The notes under the pieces are model-generated. The model saw only the letters and a list, made by a program, of their open reading frames with translations, was not told the DNA's origin and ran no database searches. Positions 54,413 through 64,000 of a stretch of DNA of 64,000 nucleotides are shown piece after piece; position 1 is the first letter of the stretch, and every line of letters starts with the position of its first letter. The stretch spans positions 124,001 to 188,000 of the forward strand of contig NZ_JARVSM010000002.1 of assembly GCF_030209175.1 (NCBI RefSeq), read 5' to 3'. This DNA comes from Pseudomonas sp. efr-133-TYG-5. GTDB lineage: Bacteria; Pseudomonadota; Gammaproteobacteria; Pseudomonadales; Pseudomonadaceae. The translations under genes and the position numbers were made by a program.

Positions 54413-55210
54413 ATGAATATCTACAGCTCTCGCCCCGTTGTCCTCTGTCTCTCCGGCCACGACCCCAGTGGTGGCGCCGGCTTGCAGGCAGATATCGAAG
54501 CCCTGCTCGCCCAGGGTTGCCATGCGGCTCCGGCCGTCACCGCCCTGACCGTGCAAGACACGGTCAATGTCACTGACTTCCGCGTCCTCGACCGTGAGTG
54601 GGTACTGGCCCAGGCCAACGCCGTGCTCAACGACTCCGAAGTCGCCGCCGTCAAACTGGGCATGCTCGGTTCGCTGGAAATGGTCGACACCGTGGTCGAA
54701 CTGCTCTCGGCGCACCCGCACCTGCCAGTGGTCTGCGACCCGGTGCTGCGCGCCGGCGGCGGCGGCCGCCTGGGCAAGGACGAAGTCGGCTACGCCATGC
54801 GTGAACGCCTGCTGCCGCTGTCGATCATCGCCACCCCCAACCTCCCGGAAGCGCGGATCCTCGCCGAACTGCCCGAAGGCAGCGCCGACGAGTGCGCGGA
54901 AAAACTCCTGCCGTTCGTCAAACACCTGCTGATTACCGGTGGCCATGGCGACGAAACTGAAATCCACAACCGCCTGTACAGCCGCGACGGCTTGCGTGAA
55001 ACCTTCATGTGCCATCGGCTGCCGGGCAGCTATCACGGTTCCGGTTGCACCCTGGCCAGTGCCCTGGCCGGTCGCCTGGCCCAGGGTGAACACCTGGCCA
55101 GCGCCGTGCGCACGGCGCTCGACTACACCTGGCGCACGCTGCGCGATGCCGAACAACTGGGCAAAGGCCAGTACGTCCCGCGTCGCCTGCCGCTGGATTT
55201 CTGTTCGTAA
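54413..55210 (+). CDS. thiD: Hydroxymethylpyrimidine/phosphomethylpyrimidine kinase
   Basis: 265 residues of the ribokinase-like fold. LCLSGHDPSGGAGLQADIEA at the start, VCDPVLRAGGGGRLGKDE, TPNLPEARIL and the anion-hole/catalytic HGSGCTLASALAGRLA are characteristic. ThiD phosphorylates HMP and HMP-P in thiamine synthesis. ATG 54413 (MNIYSSRPVVLCLSG) fits the family; the 7-codon extension does not. Thirty bases before thiE, forming a thiDE-hemL run. Confidence 0.95.
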   Translation: MNIYSSRPVVLCLSGHDPSGGAGLQADIEALLAQGCHAAPAVTALTVQDTVNVTDFRVLDREWVLAQANAVLNDSEVAAVKLGMLGSLEMVDTVVELLSAHPHLPVVCDPVLRAGGGGRLGKDEVGYAMRERLLPLSIIATPNLPEARILAELPEGSADECAEKLLPFVKHLLITGGHGDETEIHNRLYSRDGLRETFMCHRLPGSYHGSGCTLASALAGRLAQGEHLASAVRTALDYTWRTLRDAEQLGKGQYVPRRLPLDFCS

Positions 55211-55240
55211 CGTTTCGCCTGATTGCCGGAGATCTGTCCG

Positions 55241-55864
55241 ATGAAACTACGGGGCCTTTACGCCATTACCGACAGCCAGTTGCTGGCCGGCAAATTCCTG
55301 TCGTACGTGGAGGCGGCGCTGGAAGGCGGCGTCACCCTCCTGCAATACCGCGACAAGAGCAGCGACGAAGCCCGCCGCCTGCGTGAGGCCGAAGCCCTGC
55401 GCGATCTGTGCGAGCGCTACAAGACCCAGCTGATCATCAACGACGATGCGGAACTGGCCGCGCGCCTCAACGTCGGCGTCCACCTGGGCCAGACCGACGG
55501 CCCGCTGTCGCCCACCCGTGCGCTGCTCGGTTCGAAAGCGATCATCGGCTCGACCTGTCACGCGCAGCTCGAACTGGCCGAACAGGCCGCCAGAGAAGGT
55601 GCGAGCTACGTCGCCTTCGGTCGCTTCTTCAATTCCAGCACCAAGCCCGGCGCGCCGAGCTGCAGCCTCGAACTGCTCGACCAGGCCCGCCGTACGCTGC
55701 ATCTGCCGATCTGCGCGATCGGCGGCATCACCCTCGACAACGCCGCGCCGCTGGTGGCCCACGGCGTCGATCTGCTGGCCGTGGTCCACGGCCTGTTCGG
55801 CGCCGACAGCACCACCGAGGTCACCCGCCGCGCCCGCGCGTTCAACGCATTACTGAAAGCCTGA
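55241..55864 (+). CDS. thiE: Thiamine-phosphate synthase
   Basis: 207 residues, TIM barrel. [46 protein letters not shown] and [17 protein letters not shown] are the substrate-binding segments, and [12 protein letters not shown] closes the site. ThiE joins HMP-PP and thiazole phosphate to thiamine phosphate. SD CGGAGA before ATG 55241. Confidence 0.96.
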   Translation: MKLRGLYAITDSQLLAGKFLSYVEAALEGGVTLLQYRDKSSDEARRLREAEALRDLCERYKTQLIINDDAELAARLNVGVHLGQTDGPLSPTRALLGSKAIIGSTCHAQLELAEQAAREGASYVAFGRFFNSSTKPGAPSCSLELLDQARRTLHLPICAIGGITLDNAAPLVAHGVDLLAVVHGLFGADSTTEVTRRARAFNALLKA

Positions 55865-55879
55865 TTTGAGAGCCCGATC

Positions 55880-57163
55880 ATGTCTCGTTCCGAAACCCTG
55901 TTTGCCAATGCCCAGAAACACATTCCCGGTGGCGTGAACTCGCCGGTTCGCGCGTTCAAGAGCGTGGGCGGTACACCGCTGTTCTTCAAGCATGCCGAAG
56001 GCGCCTACGTCACCGACGAAGATGACAAGCGCTATGTCGATTACGTCGGCTCGTGGGGCCCGATGATCCTCGGCCACAGCCATCCGGACGTGCTCGACGC
56101 AGTGCGCAGGCAGCTCGAGCACGGCCTGTCCTACGGCGCGCCGACTGCGATGGAAACCGAGATGGCCGACCTGGTCTGCTCGCTGGTGCCGTCGATGGAC
56201 ATGGTGCGCATGGTCAGCTCCGGCACCGAAGCGACCATGAGCGCGATTCGTCTGGCCCGTGGTTTCACCGGCCGTGACAGCATCATCAAGTTCGAAGGCT
56301 GCTACCACGGTCACTCCGACAGCCTGCTGGTCAAGGCCGGTTCCGGCGCGCTGACCCAGGGCGTACCGAGCTCGGCCGGCGTACCGGCGGCGTTCGCCAA
56401 ACACACCCTGACCCTGCCGTTCAACGACATCGCTGCCGTGGAGAACATGCTCGCCGAAGTCGGTCAGGAGGTGGCGTGCATCATCATCGAGCCCGTGGCC
56501 GGCAACATGAACTGCGTGCCGCCGGCGCCGGGCTTCCTCGAAGGCCTGCGTTCGCTGTGCGACAAACACGGCGTGGTACTGATTTTCGACGAAGTGATGA
56601 CCGGTTTCCGCGTCGCCCTCGGCGGTGCCCAGGCGCACTACGGCGTCACCCCGGACCTGACCACGTTCGGCAAGATCATCGGTGGCGGCATGCCGGTCGG
56701 CTGCTTCGGCGGCAAGCGGGAAATCATGCAGAAAATTGCCCCGCTGGGCCCGGTCTACCAGGCAGGCACGCTGTCGGGCAACCCGCTGGCGATGGCCGCC
56801 GGCCTGACCACCCTGCGCCTGATCAGCCGCCCGGGCTTCCACGCCGAACTGACCGACTACACCACGCGCCTGCTCGACGGCCTGCAGCAGCGCGCCGACG
56901 CGGCGGGCATTCCGTTCGTCACCACCCAGGCCGGTGGCATGTTCGGCCTGTACTTCAGCGGCGCCGACGACATCGTCACCTTTGACGACGTGATGGCCAG
57001 CGACGCGGCGCTGTTCGGGCGCTTCTTCCACCTGATGCTCGAAGGTGGCGTGTACCTGGCACCCAGCGCCTTCGAAGCCGGTTTCACCTCCATCGCCCAC
57101 GGCGAAGCGGAACTGCAACTGACCCTCGACGCGGCCGAACGCGCCTTCGCCGCCTTGAAATAA
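55880..57163 (+). CDS. hemL: Glutamate-1-semialdehyde 2,1-aminomutase
   Basis: 427 residues, the usual length. PLP site: [36 protein letters not shown] and Schiff-base Lys265 in [15 protein letters not shown]. Converts glutamate-1-semialdehyde to 5-aminolevulinate in the C5 haem pathway. ATG 55880, 15 bp after thiE; a palindromic terminator follows. Confidence 0.97.
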   Translation: MSRSETLFANAQKHIPGGVNSPVRAFKSVGGTPLFFKHAEGAYVTDEDDKRYVDYVGSWGPMILGHSHPDVLDAVRRQLEHGLSYGAPTAMETEMADLVCSLVPSMDMVRMVSSGTEATMSAIRLARGFTGRDSIIKFEGCYHGHSDSLLVKAGSGALTQGVPSSAGVPAAFAKHTLTLPFNDIAAVENMLAEVGQEVACIIIEPVAGNMNCVPPAPGFLEGLRSLCDKHGVVLIFDEVMTGFRVALGGAQAHYGVTPDLTTFGKIIGGGMPVGCFGGKREIMQKIAPLGPVYQAGTLSGNPLAMAAGLTTLRLISRPGFHAELTDYTTRLLDGLQQRADAAGIPFVTTQAGGMFGLYFSGADDIVTFDDVMASDAALFGRFFHLMLEGGVYLAPSAFEAGFTSIAHGEAELQLTLDAAERAFAALK

Positions 57164-57173
57164 GCGCCGCACC

Positions 57174-57201
57174 GCTGACGTTGGCCATGGCCAACGTCAG
57201 C
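57174..57201 (+). terminator. 28-bp perfect palindrome, terminator of thiD-thiE-hemL
   Basis: GCTGACGTTGGC-CATG-GCCAACGTCAGC, perfect 12-bp stem with a 4-nt loop (the whole 28 bp is symmetric), 10 bp after the hemL stop and followed by TTTC. Confidence 0.7.
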
Positions 57202-57388
57202 TTTCACCTACATCCTCGGGCTTTTTCCGACCCCGCTGCGAAAAATCCCCAGCAAATTGGGCGATATGTTTCCCATGCAGCAGAAAATCGAGTAAAGACT
57301 TTGTAAGGTTGGCCCTGCTTATTTCATAATGCGCGCTTATTGGATCCCTCGGCGGGTCCGCGCGCCCTTCAGAGGTAAGTCGATTCCC

Positions 57389-57943
57389 ATGAACCGCACC
57401 GGCCGCACCCTTGCATTGGGCTGCCTGTTGCTCCTTCAGCCCCTGCTCGCGCATGCACAAGCAGGCGGCAACTCGTTGTTGATCCCGGCGATGGGTCGCT
57501 GCACCCTCAATACCCAGCCGCAAGATGTCACGCAGGCACTGGCCGCGTGCCAGAAAGCGGCGGACGAAGGCGATGCGCAAGCGCAATACGAGTTGGGTGA
57601 GTTCTACTACGACGGCAAGAACGCGCCGCGCGACCTCAATCAAGCCCTGAGCTATTTCGAAAAGGCCTCCCTGCAAGGCCACGCCCAGGCGCAATTCAAG
57701 CTCGGCACCATGTTCTTCCACGGTGAAGGGGTGCAGGCCAACAACATTCAGGCGTACATCGTGCTGAAGATGGCTGCGGTCAACGGCGCCGAAGACGCTC
57801 TGGACACCGCTGACGAAGTCGCCGAGAAAATGCCCCGCGAAGACCTCGAAACCGCCACCCAGGTGCTCGGGCAGATCTTCCGCAAATACCTGATGGAACT
57901 GCAGAGCGCCGACGGCCGTACGCCGTTCTCGCCTCTGCCTTGA
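57389..57943 (+). CDS. Secreted Sel1-like/TPR repeat protein
   Basis: 184 residues with a signal peptide (MNRTGRTLALGCLLLLQPLL ... AHAQ). Two to three Sel1 repeats are visible: AQAQYELGEFYYDGKNAPRD and AQAQFKLGTMFFHGEGVQAN with their NQALSYFEKAS helices. Sel1 repeats are protein-binding solenoids; partner unknown. SD AGAGGTAAG before ATG 57389; a longer frame to 57329 would spoil the signal peptide. Confidence 0.87.
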   Translation: MNRTGRTLALGCLLLLQPLLAHAQAGGNSLLIPAMGRCTLNTQPQDVTQALAACQKAADEGDAQAQYELGEFYYDGKNAPRDLNQALSYFEKASLQGHAQAQFKLGTMFFHGEGVQANNIQAYIVLKMAAVNGAEDALDTADEVAEKMPREDLETATQVLGQIFRKYLMELQSADGRTPFSPLP

Positions 57944-57966
57944 GTGCTGCGCCACTTTTTCTGGCC

Positions 57967-58055
57967 GCTTCGCGAGCAGGCGCGCCCCCACAGGGGATCT
58001 TCTGAACACGCGAGATCATATGTGGGAGCGAGCCTGCTCGCGAACGGGGCGCCCC
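57967..58055. repeat. REP-type inverted pair, tail-to-tail
   Basis: GCTTCGCGAGCAGGCGCGCCCCCACAGG and TGTGGGAGCGAGCCTGCTCGCGAAC, between the Sel1 gene and the convergent DUF1820 gene. Confidence 0.8.
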
Positions 58056-58066
58056 GGTCTTGAACC

Positions 58067-58396
58067 TTACTTCTCGGGCATCGGCACCGGAAACGGCATC
58101 ACGTTACCGACCGCACCGCGGGCTTCGCTGATCTTCGGCGTGCCGAGGCGTTCGACTTCGTCGATGCGCACGATCGAATGCATCGGCACAAAGCTGCGCA
58201 CCACACCTTCGAACTGCGCCTTGAGCTTTTCTTCGCTCGGATCGACGACCACCTGCGTGCGCTCGCCAAAGACGAACTCTTCCACTTCCAGGAAACCCCA
58301 CAGATCACTTTGATAGATCTGCTTGGCGTACATTTCGAACACCTGGCCCTGGTTGAGGAAAATCACCTTATAGATTGGAGCTTCGCGTTTGGTCAT
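58067..58396 (-). CDS. DUF1820 family protein
   Basis: 109 residues: PIYKVIFLNQGQVFEMYAKQ, DLWGFLEVEEFVFGERTQVV, VRSFVPMHSIVRIDEVE. This small soluble family is conserved in gamma-proteobacteria next to miaB; function unknown. ATG 58396 chosen; a 39-codon extension lies over the miaB promoter area and has no family support. Confidence 0.9.
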   Translation of the reverse strand: MTKREAPIYKVIFLNQGQVFEMYAKQIYQSDLWGFLEVEEFVFGERTQVVVDPSEEKLKAQFEGVVRSFVPMHSIVRIDEVERLGTPKISEARGAVGNVMPFPVPMPEK

Positions 58397-58529
58397 GGCG
58401 GGCGGATTACATCGGGGATAAAAATGAGGGCGCGAACTATAGCATAGCCACTGGACGCACAGCGGTAGGAACCTGGAGGCATGTTCCCTATAATGCGCGG
58501 TTCTTTGAACCACGTGACGACCCTATTCC

Positions 58530-59858
58530 ATGGCCAAGAAGCTATACATCGAAACCCACGGTTGCCAGATGAACGAGTACGACAGCTCGCGCATGGTCGA
58601 TCTGCTGGGTGAACACCAGGCCCTGGAAGTCACCGCCCGCGCCGAAGACGCCGACGTGATTCTGCTCAACACCTGCTCGATCCGCGAGCGCGCCCAGGAC
58701 CGGGTGTATTCGCAACTCGGCCGCTGGCGTGAACTGAAGCTGGCCAACCCGGACATGGTCATCGCCGTCGGCGGTTGCGTGGCCAGCCAGGAAGGCGCGG
58801 CGATCCGTGATCGCGCGCCGTACGTCGACGTGGTATTCGGCCCGCAGACCCTGCACCGCCTGCCGGAAATGATCGACGCCGCGCGCATCAGCAAGCTGCC
58901 GCAGGTCGACGTATCGTTCCCCGAAATCGAAAAATTCGACCACTTGCCCGAGCCGCGCATCGATGGCCCGAGCGCCTACGTGTCGGTGATGGAAGGTTGC
59001 AGCAAGTACTGCACGTTCTGCGTGGTGCCCTATACCCGCGGTGAAGAGGTCAGCCGGCCGTTCGACGACGTGATCGCCGAAATCATCCACCTCGCCGAAA
59101 ACGGCGTGCGCGAAGTGACTCTGCTCGGGCAGAACGTCAACGGCTATCGCGGCCTGACCCACGACGGGCGCCTCGCCGACCTCGCCGAACTGATCCGCGT
59201 GGTCGCCGCCGTCGACGGCATCGACCGTATCCGCTACACCACCTCGCACCCGCTGGAGTTCTCCGACAGCCTGATCCAGGCCCACGCCGAAGTGCCGGAG
59301 CTGGTCAAGCACCTGCACCTGCCGGTGCAGTCGGGCTCGGACCGCATTCTGGCGGCGATGAAGCGCAACCACACCGCGCTGGAGTACAAGTCCAAGCTGC
59401 GCAAACTGCGCGCGGCGGTGCCGGGGATCAGCATCAGCTCGGACTTCATCGTCGGTTTCCCCGGCGAGACCGAGAAAGATTTCGAACAGACCATGAAGCT
59501 GATTGCCGACGTCGGTTTCGACTTTTCCTACTCGTTCGTCTACAGCCAGCGCCCGGGCACCCCGGCTGCCGATCTGGCCGACGACACCCCGGAAGAGTTG
59601 AAGAAGGAACGTCTCAACGCCTTGCAGCACCGTCTGAACCAGCAGGGCTTCGAAATCAGCCGACAAATGGTCGGATCGATCCAGCGCATTCTGGTGACCG
59701 ATTACTCGAAGAAGGACCCCGGCGAGCTGCAGGGGCGCACCGAGAATAATCGTATCGTCAACTTCCGCTGCGACAATCCCACCCTGATCGGGCAGTTCGC
59801 CGACGTGCACATCGACGCGGCGCAACCGCACTCGCTGCGCGGCTCGCTGATTCAATAA
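58530..59858 (+). CDS. miaB: tRNA-2-methylthio-N6-dimethylallyladenosine synthase MiaB
   Basis: 442 residues. Auxiliary Fe-S cluster cysteines are Cys12, Cys49 and Cys83; the radical-SAM cluster is C-x3-C-x2-C at 157, 161, 164 ([17 protein letters not shown]). A TRAM domain ends the protein (about 375-440). MiaB adds the methylthio group to i6A37 of tRNAs reading U-starting codons. ATG 58530, divergent from DUF1820. Confidence 0.97.
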   Translation: MAKKLYIETHGCQMNEYDSSRMVDLLGEHQALEVTARAEDADVILLNTCSIRERAQDRVYSQLGRWRELKLANPDMVIAVGGCVASQEGAAIRDRAPYVDVVFGPQTLHRLPEMIDAARISKLPQVDVSFPEIEKFDHLPEPRIDGPSAYVSVMEGCSKYCTFCVVPYTRGEEVSRPFDDVIAEIIHLAENGVREVTLLGQNVNGYRGLTHDGRLADLAELIRVVAAVDGIDRIRYTTSHPLEFSDSLIQAHAEVPELVKHLHLPVQSGSDRILAAMKRNHTALEYKSKLRKLRAAVPGISISSDFIVGFPGETEKDFEQTMKLIADVGFDFSYSFVYSQRPGTPAADLADDTPEELKKERLNALQHRLNQQGFEISRQMVGSIQRILVTDYSKKDPGELQGRTENNRIVNFRCDNPTLIGQFADVHIDAAQPHSLRGSLIQ

Positions 59859-59871
59859 TCAACACCGGGCA

Positions 59872-59963
59872 CGGTGGGAGCGTGCCTGCTCGCGAAGGCG
59901 GCGATACATTCAACTGCAATGTGTCTGACTCACCGCTTTCGCGGGCAGCCTCGCTCCCACACG
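59872..59963. repeat. REP-type inverted repeat pair
   Basis: CGGTGGGAGCGTGCCTGCTCGCGAAGG ... CTTTCGCGGGCAGCCTCGCTCCCACACG between miaB and phoH. Confidence 0.82.
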
Positions 59964-60052
59964 AACCGCGATGATTTAAGAGCTTTCGCACCCAGGCCAC
60001 TGGCGTTATCCTTGATTTCATCCCAATTGCCCCAGGGCGGCTAAATACGACC

Positions 60053-61051
60053 TTGAACGCACCCATAGAACCCCATCGTTTTATCCTCGAGCCCTTTGAG
60101 GCTCGCCGCTTCGCCAATCTGTGCGGGCAGTTCGACGAGCATCTGCGCTTGATCGAACAGCGCCTGACCATCGAGATCCGCAATCGCGGAAACCAGTTCG
60201 AACTGATCGGCGACCCCAAGCACACCACGTCTGCGGAAAACCTGCTGCGCCGCCTGTACCGGGAAACCAAGGGCACCGAGCTGTCGCCGGACCTGGTGCA
60301 CCTGTTCCTCCAGGAATCGGCCGTCGTCGAGCTGGACAACCATGCTCCGGCCGAAGCGTCCGTCGCCCTGCGCACCAAGAAAGGCATGATTCGCCCACGC
60401 GGCTTGAATCAGCTGCGCTACGTGAAGGAAATCCTCGGCAACGACATCAACTTCGGCATCGGCCCGGCCGGTACCGGCAAGACCTATCTGGCCGTGGCCT
60501 GCGCCGTCGATGCGCTGGAGCGCGAGCAGATTCGCCGCATCCTGCTGGTGCGTCCGGCGGTCGAGGCGGGTGAAAAGCTCGGCTTCCTGCCCGGCGACCT
60601 CGCCCAGAAGATCGATCCGTACCTGCGCCCGTTGTACGACGCGCTCTACGAAATGCTCGGTTTCGAATACGTCGCCAAGCTGATCGAACGCCAGGTGATC
60701 GAAGTTGCGCCGCTGGCCTACATGCGCGGCCGCACGCTGAACAACAGCTTCATCATTCTCGACGAAAGCCAGAACACCACCGTCGAACAGATGAAAATGT
60801 TCCTCACCCGGATCGGCTTCGGCTCCACCGCGGTAATCACCGGCGACATCACCCAGGTCGACCTGCCGCGCGGCACCAAGTCCGGCCTGCATCATGTCAT
60901 CGAAGTGCTCAAGGACGTGCCGGGCATCAGCTTCACCCACTTCCAGCCCAAGGACGTCGTGCGTCATCCGCTGGTGCAGCGGATCGTCGAAGCCTACGAG
61001 CGCTTCGAAAGCCGCGCCGATGCGCCCAAGGAAACCTCGCGCGATGCTTGA
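60053..61051 (+). CDS. phoH: PhoH-family ATPase
   Basis: 332 residues. An N-terminal RNA-binding-like part precedes Walker [13 protein letters not shown] (about 136-146) and Walker [12 protein letters not shown], with [10 protein letters not shown] as sensor; this is the PhoH/YbeZ type. YbeZ works with YbeY in 16S rRNA processing, and here ybeY overlaps by 8 bp. The start is TTG 60053 (family start MNAP-like). Confidence 0.94.
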   Translation: MNAPIEPHRFILEPFEARRFANLCGQFDEHLRLIEQRLTIEIRNRGNQFELIGDPKHTTSAENLLRRLYRETKGTELSPDLVHLFLQESAVVELDNHAPAEASVALRTKKGMIRPRGLNQLRYVKEILGNDINFGIGPAGTGKTYLAVACAVDALEREQIRRILLVRPAVEAGEKLGFLPGDLAQKIDPYLRPLYDALYEMLGFEYVAKLIERQVIEVAPLAYMRGRTLNNSFIILDESQNTTVEQMKMFLTRIGFGSTAVITGDITQVDLPRGTKSGLHHVIEVLKDVPGISFTHFQPKDVVRHPLVQRIVEAYERFESRADAPKETSRDA

Positions 61052-61538
61052 GCTGGATCTGCAGATCGCTACCGAAGCGAACGCCCCGAGCGAAGCCGAG
61101 TTCCGCCAATGGTGCGAGCTGGCCCTGCGCCAGCGCAGCGCCGACTCGGAAATGACCATTCGTCTGGTCGACGAGGCGGAAGGCCGCGAGCTCAACCACA
61201 CCTGGCGCCACAAGGATTACGCGACCAACGTCCTGTCGTTCCCGGCCGAGGTGCCCGACGAGTTCCTCGACATCCCACTGCTGGGCGATCTGGTGATCTG
61301 CGTGGCGGTGGTCGAGCGCGAAGCTGCCGAACAGGGCAAGGAACTTAACGCGCACTGGGCACATCTGGTCATTCACGGCTGCTTGCATCTGCTCGGTTAC
61401 GACCATATAGATGACGACGAAGCCGAAGAAATGGAAGCACTGGAACGCGAGTTGCTTGCTGAACTCGGCTATCGCGATCCGTACGCGGACGACGAAACCG
61501 AAACATCCCCTATCGTTACAACAAAGGATTCAGAGTAA
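61044..61538 (+). CDS. ybeY: Endoribonuclease YbeY
   Basis: 164 residues. Zinc motif [11 protein letters not shown] supplies His111, His115 and His121; TNVLSFP and the [14 protein letters not shown] segment are typical. YbeY matures the 16S rRNA 3' end and takes part in rRNA quality control. ATG 61044 overlaps the phoH 3' end; corC follows after 5 bp. Confidence 0.96.
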   Translation: MLELDLQIATEANAPSEAEFRQWCELALRQRSADSEMTIRLVDEAEGRELNHTWRHKDYATNVLSFPAEVPDEFLDIPLLGDLVICVAVVEREAAEQGKELNAHWAHLVIHGCLHLLGYDHIDDDEAEEMEALERELLAELGYRDPYADDETETSPIVTTKDSE

Positions 61539-61543
61539 TCGCT

Positions 61544-62383
61544 ATGAGCGAAGATCGATCGAGCAACGGGCAGAAGTCATGGCTGGGTAAACTGACCCAG
61601 GCTTTTGCCCACGAGCCGAAGAACCGCCAGGAGCTGCTGGAGCTGCTGCGCGATGCACATCAGAACAAACTGCTGGACAGCGAAGCGCTGGCCATCGTCG
61701 AAGGCGCCATCCAGGTGGCTGACCTGCAGGTGCGCGACATCATGGTGCCGCGCTCGCAGATGATCAGCATCAAGGCGACCCAGACACCCCGCGAATTCCT
61801 CCCCGCCGTGGTCGACTCGGCCCACTCGCGCTACCCGGTCATCGGCGAAAGCCATGACGATGTGATGGGCGTGCTGCTGGCCAAGGATCTGCTGCCGCTG
61901 ATCCTCAAGGAAAACGGCGACAGCTTCAACATCAAGGACCTGCTGCGCCCGGCTACCTTCGTGCCCGAATCCAAGCGCCTGAACGTGCTGCTGCGCGAAT
62001 TCCGCGCCAACCACAACCACATGGCCATCGTCATTGACGAATACGGCGGTGTCGCCGGCCTGGTGACCATCGAGGACGTGCTGGAGCAGATCGTCGGCGA
62101 CATCGAAGACGAGCACGACGTCGAAGAAGACAGCTACATCAAGCCGCTGCCCAGCGGTGACTTCCTGATCAAGGCCCTGACGCCGATCGAGAACTTCAAC
62201 GAGTTCTTCGACAGCGAGTTCTCCGACGACGAGTTCGACACCGTCGGCGGCCTGGTGATGAGCGCGTTCGGGCACTTGCCAAAACGCAACGAAATCACTG
62301 AAATCGGCGCCTATCGTTTCCGCATCCTGAACGCCGACAGCCGTCGGATTCATCTGCTGCGCCTGACGCCAATCGCTCGTTGA
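61544..62383 (+). CDS. corC: CorC/HlyC-family CBS-domain protein
   Basis: 279 residues. Short N-terminal helix region, two CBS domains (about 70-190: RDIMVPRSQMISIKATQTP and MAIVIDEYGGVAGLVTIEDV) and a C-terminal CorC_HlyC domain with DEFDTVGGLVMSAFGHLP. Implicated in Mg2+/Co2+ efflux and in the YbeY operon across proteobacteria. No membrane domain, as is usual for CorC. Confidence 0.94.
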   Translation: MSEDRSSNGQKSWLGKLTQAFAHEPKNRQELLELLRDAHQNKLLDSEALAIVEGAIQVADLQVRDIMVPRSQMISIKATQTPREFLPAVVDSAHSRYPVIGESHDDVMGVLLAKDLLPLILKENGDSFNIKDLLRPATFVPESKRLNVLLREFRANHNHMAIVIDEYGGVAGLVTIEDVLEQIVGDIEDEHDVEEDSYIKPLPSGDFLIKALTPIENFNEFFDSEFSDDEFDTVGGLVMSAFGHLPKRNEITEIGAYRFRILNADSRRIHLLRLTPIAR

Positions 62384-62397
62384 TTCTAAGGACTGAA

Positions 62398-63921
62398 ATG
62401 CGCTGGACAACCCGCCCCGGCTGGCCCGGTAACCTGCTGGCCGTGGCGGCCGGTGCAATCACCACTTTCGCGCTGGCACCGTTCGATATCTGGCCGCTGG
62501 CACTGCTCGCGGTCGGCCTGTTCTATGCCGGCCTGCGCGAGCTGAGCCCGCGCCAGGCGCTGGGTCGCGGTTGGTGCTTCGGCTTCGGCCTGTTTGGCGC
62601 CGGCACCAGCTGGATCTACTACAGCATCCACCACTTCGGCGGTGCCTCGGTGCTGCTCGCCGGCTTCCTGATGCTGCTGTTCACGGCGGCAATCGCCTGG
62701 TTCTTCGCCCTGCCCGCCTGGCTCTGGGCACGCTGGCTGCGGCGCAATGAAGCGCCGCTGGCCGATGCCCTGGCGTTCGCCGCCCTGTGGGTCGGCCAGG
62801 AAGCCTTTCGTGGCTGGTTTCTCACCGGTTTCCCCTGGCTTTATTCCGGTTACAGCCAGCTCGACGGCCCGCTGTCCGGGCTCGCCCCGGTGGGCGGCAT
62901 GTGGCTGGTGTCGTTCGTCCTGGCGCTGACCGCCGCACTGATCTACAACGCTGCGCGCCTGCTGCGCAGCGCTCGCAAAGGCTTCATCGCCGCCGGCGTC
63001 GTGCTGCTGATCGGGCCGTGGGCGGCCGGCATCGCCCTCAAGCATCACGCCTGGACCAGCCCGGCCGGCGCGCCGCTGAGCGTCGCCGCCATCCAGGGCA
63101 ACGTCGAACAGAGCATGAAATGGGACCCGGCCCAGCTCAACGCGCAACTGGCGCTGTACCGCGACCTGAGCTTTCGCTCCAAACCGGTGGATCTGCTGAT
63201 CTGGCCGGAAACCGCCGTGCCGGTGCTCAAGGAATCCGCCGAGGGTTACCTGAGCATGATGGGCAGCTTCGCCGCCGAGCGAAAAACGGCGCTGATCACC
63301 GGCGTGCCGATCCGCGAAACGGTTCGTCACGAGAAACGCTTCTTCAACGGCATCACCGTGGTCGGCGAAGGCGATGGCACCTACCTCAAGCAGAAACTGG
63401 TGCCGTTCGGCGAGTACGTGCCGTTGCAGGACCTGCTGCGCGGGCTGATCGCGTTCTTTGACCTGCCGATGTCCGACTTCGCCCGCGGTCCGGCCGACCA
63501 GGCGCTGTTGCAGGCCAAGGGTTATCAGATCGCGCCGTTCATCTGCTATGAAGTGGTGTACCCGGAGTTCGCCGCCGGCCTGGCCGCGCGCAGCGATCTG
63601 CTGCTGACGATCAGCAACGACACCTGGTTCGGCACCTCGATCGGCCCGTTGCAGCACCTGCAGATGGCGCAGATGCGCGCCCTTGAAGCCGGACGCTGGA
63701 TGATCCGCGCGACCAACAACGGCGTGACCGGCCTGATCAACCCGTTCGGGCAGATCACCGAGCGCATTCCGCAGTTTGAACAGGGCATCCTGTACGGTGA
63801 AGTGGTGCCGATGCACAACCTGACGCCGTACCTGCAATGGCGCTCGTGGCCGCTGATCATCCTGTGCGTGGTGCTGTTTGGCTGGGCGCTGATGACCAAC
63901 CGGATGTCCAAGACGCTCTGA
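62398..63921 (+). CDS. lnt: Apolipoprotein N-acyltransferase
   Basis: 507 residues. About seven membrane helices surround a periplasmic nitrilase domain (about 225-470) with the catalytic triad Glu271 (WPETAVP), Lys331 (TYLKQKLVPFGEY) and Cys383 (APFICYEVVYPE). Lnt adds the third acyl chain to lipoprotein N-termini. ATG 62398 has SD AAGGA; a TTG at 62380 would overlap corC. Last gene of the phoH-ybeY-corC-lnt operon. Confidence 0.96.
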   Translation: MRWTTRPGWPGNLLAVAAGAITTFALAPFDIWPLALLAVGLFYAGLRELSPRQALGRGWCFGFGLFGAGTSWIYYSIHHFGGASVLLAGFLMLLFTAAIAWFFALPAWLWARWLRRNEAPLADALAFAALWVGQEAFRGWFLTGFPWLYSGYSQLDGPLSGLAPVGGMWLVSFVLALTAALIYNAARLLRSARKGFIAAGVVLLIGPWAAGIALKHHAWTSPAGAPLSVAAIQGNVEQSMKWDPAQLNAQLALYRDLSFRSKPVDLLIWPETAVPVLKESAEGYLSMMGSFAAERKTALITGVPIRETVRHEKRFFNGITVVGEGDGTYLKQKLVPFGEYVPLQDLLRGLIAFFDLPMSDFARGPADQALLQAKGYQIAPFICYEVVYPEFAAGLAARSDLLLTISNDTWFGTSIGPLQHLQMAQMRALEAGRWMIRATNNGVTGLINPFGQITERIPQFEQGILYGEVVPMHNLTPYLQWRSWPLIILCVVLFGWALMTNRMSKTL

Positions 63922-63930
63922 GAAATCGCC

Positions 63931-63980
63931 CGCTCCCACAGGTGACCACTGTGGGAGCGAGCTTGCTCGCGAAGGCGCCA
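63931..63980. repeat. REP element with an adjoining perfect hairpin
   Basis: CGCTCCCACAG-GTGACCA-CTGTGGGAGCG is an 11-bp perfect stem just after lnt; its right arm continues into a canonical REP core (AGCTTGCTCGCGAAGG). It may end the lnt operon. The window stops shortly after. Confidence 0.75.
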
Positions 63981-64000
63981 CCAACGACACCGCGTCAATC

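Noticed and set aside
55850..57172. 440-codon antisense frame over hemL, and similar frames over miaB, lnt, ladS and the MFS gene
   Set aside because: Composition shadows of well-conserved genes, rich in His/Arg/Gln and without SD or family resemblance.

Overview
The window is from a high-GC gamma-proteobacterial chromosome, almost certainly a Pseudomonas of the fluorescens group. The evidence is the gene order of the right half (pseudouridine synthase, amn, aidB-like, ladS, thiD, thiE, hemL, miaB, phoH, ybeY, corC, lnt), which matches the P. aeruginosa order as I remember it, and about a dozen REP-type inverted repeats built on GTGGGAGCGAGCCTGCTCGCGAA. I see no tRNA, rRNA, CRISPR array, prophage or transposase.

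Layout. 1-4.1 kb: end of a purine permease, trmA, a small overlapping DUF4160/DUF2442-like pair and a LysR regulator. 4.2-10 kb: a complete-looking quinate/shikimate degradation locus (type II dehydroquinase, NAD-type quinate/shikimate dehydrogenase, TetR regulator, two-domain 3-dehydroshikimate dehydratase, MFS transporter). 10.1-16.7 kb: an IclR-centred cluster of five enzyme/transporter genes whose substrate I cannot name; two matching 15-bp operator-like palindromes tie its two arms together. 16.8-25.1 kb: metallopeptidase, secreted hydrolase, HAD phosphatase, TesB, GNAT, HDAC-like deacetylase, BaiN-like flavoprotein, RhlE. 25.1-26.7 kb: EamA exporter divergent from an Lrp regulator. 26.8-29.8 kb: an AT-richer insertion with one large transmembrane KAP-family P-loop NTPase, interrupted by a single in-frame TGA just after its Walker A motif. 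29.8-34 kb: exonuclease/NYN pair, DUF2076, YciC-like, EEP phosphatase. 34-41.1 kb: NitT/TauT-type ABC transporter, aminotransferase, aldehyde dehydrogenase and divergent LysR, an amine-utilisation locus of unknown substrate. 41.2-64 kb: conserved core (hrpB, fieF, lrp, rluE, amn, ladS, thiamine, haem and tRNA-modification genes, the phoH-ybeY-corC-lnt operon).

The pieces most worth attention are the broken KAP NTPase, which resembles transmembrane NTPase phage-defence proteins; the IclR-controlled orphan catabolic cluster; the catabolic signature in the aroE-like gene; a possible unannotated short RNA divergent from the lrp gene near 46.5 kb; and the DUF4160/DUF2442 pair. Start sites were often moved inward from the longest frame to the codon with the best Shine-Dalgarno (SD) match or family agreement; several starts are GTG or TTG.
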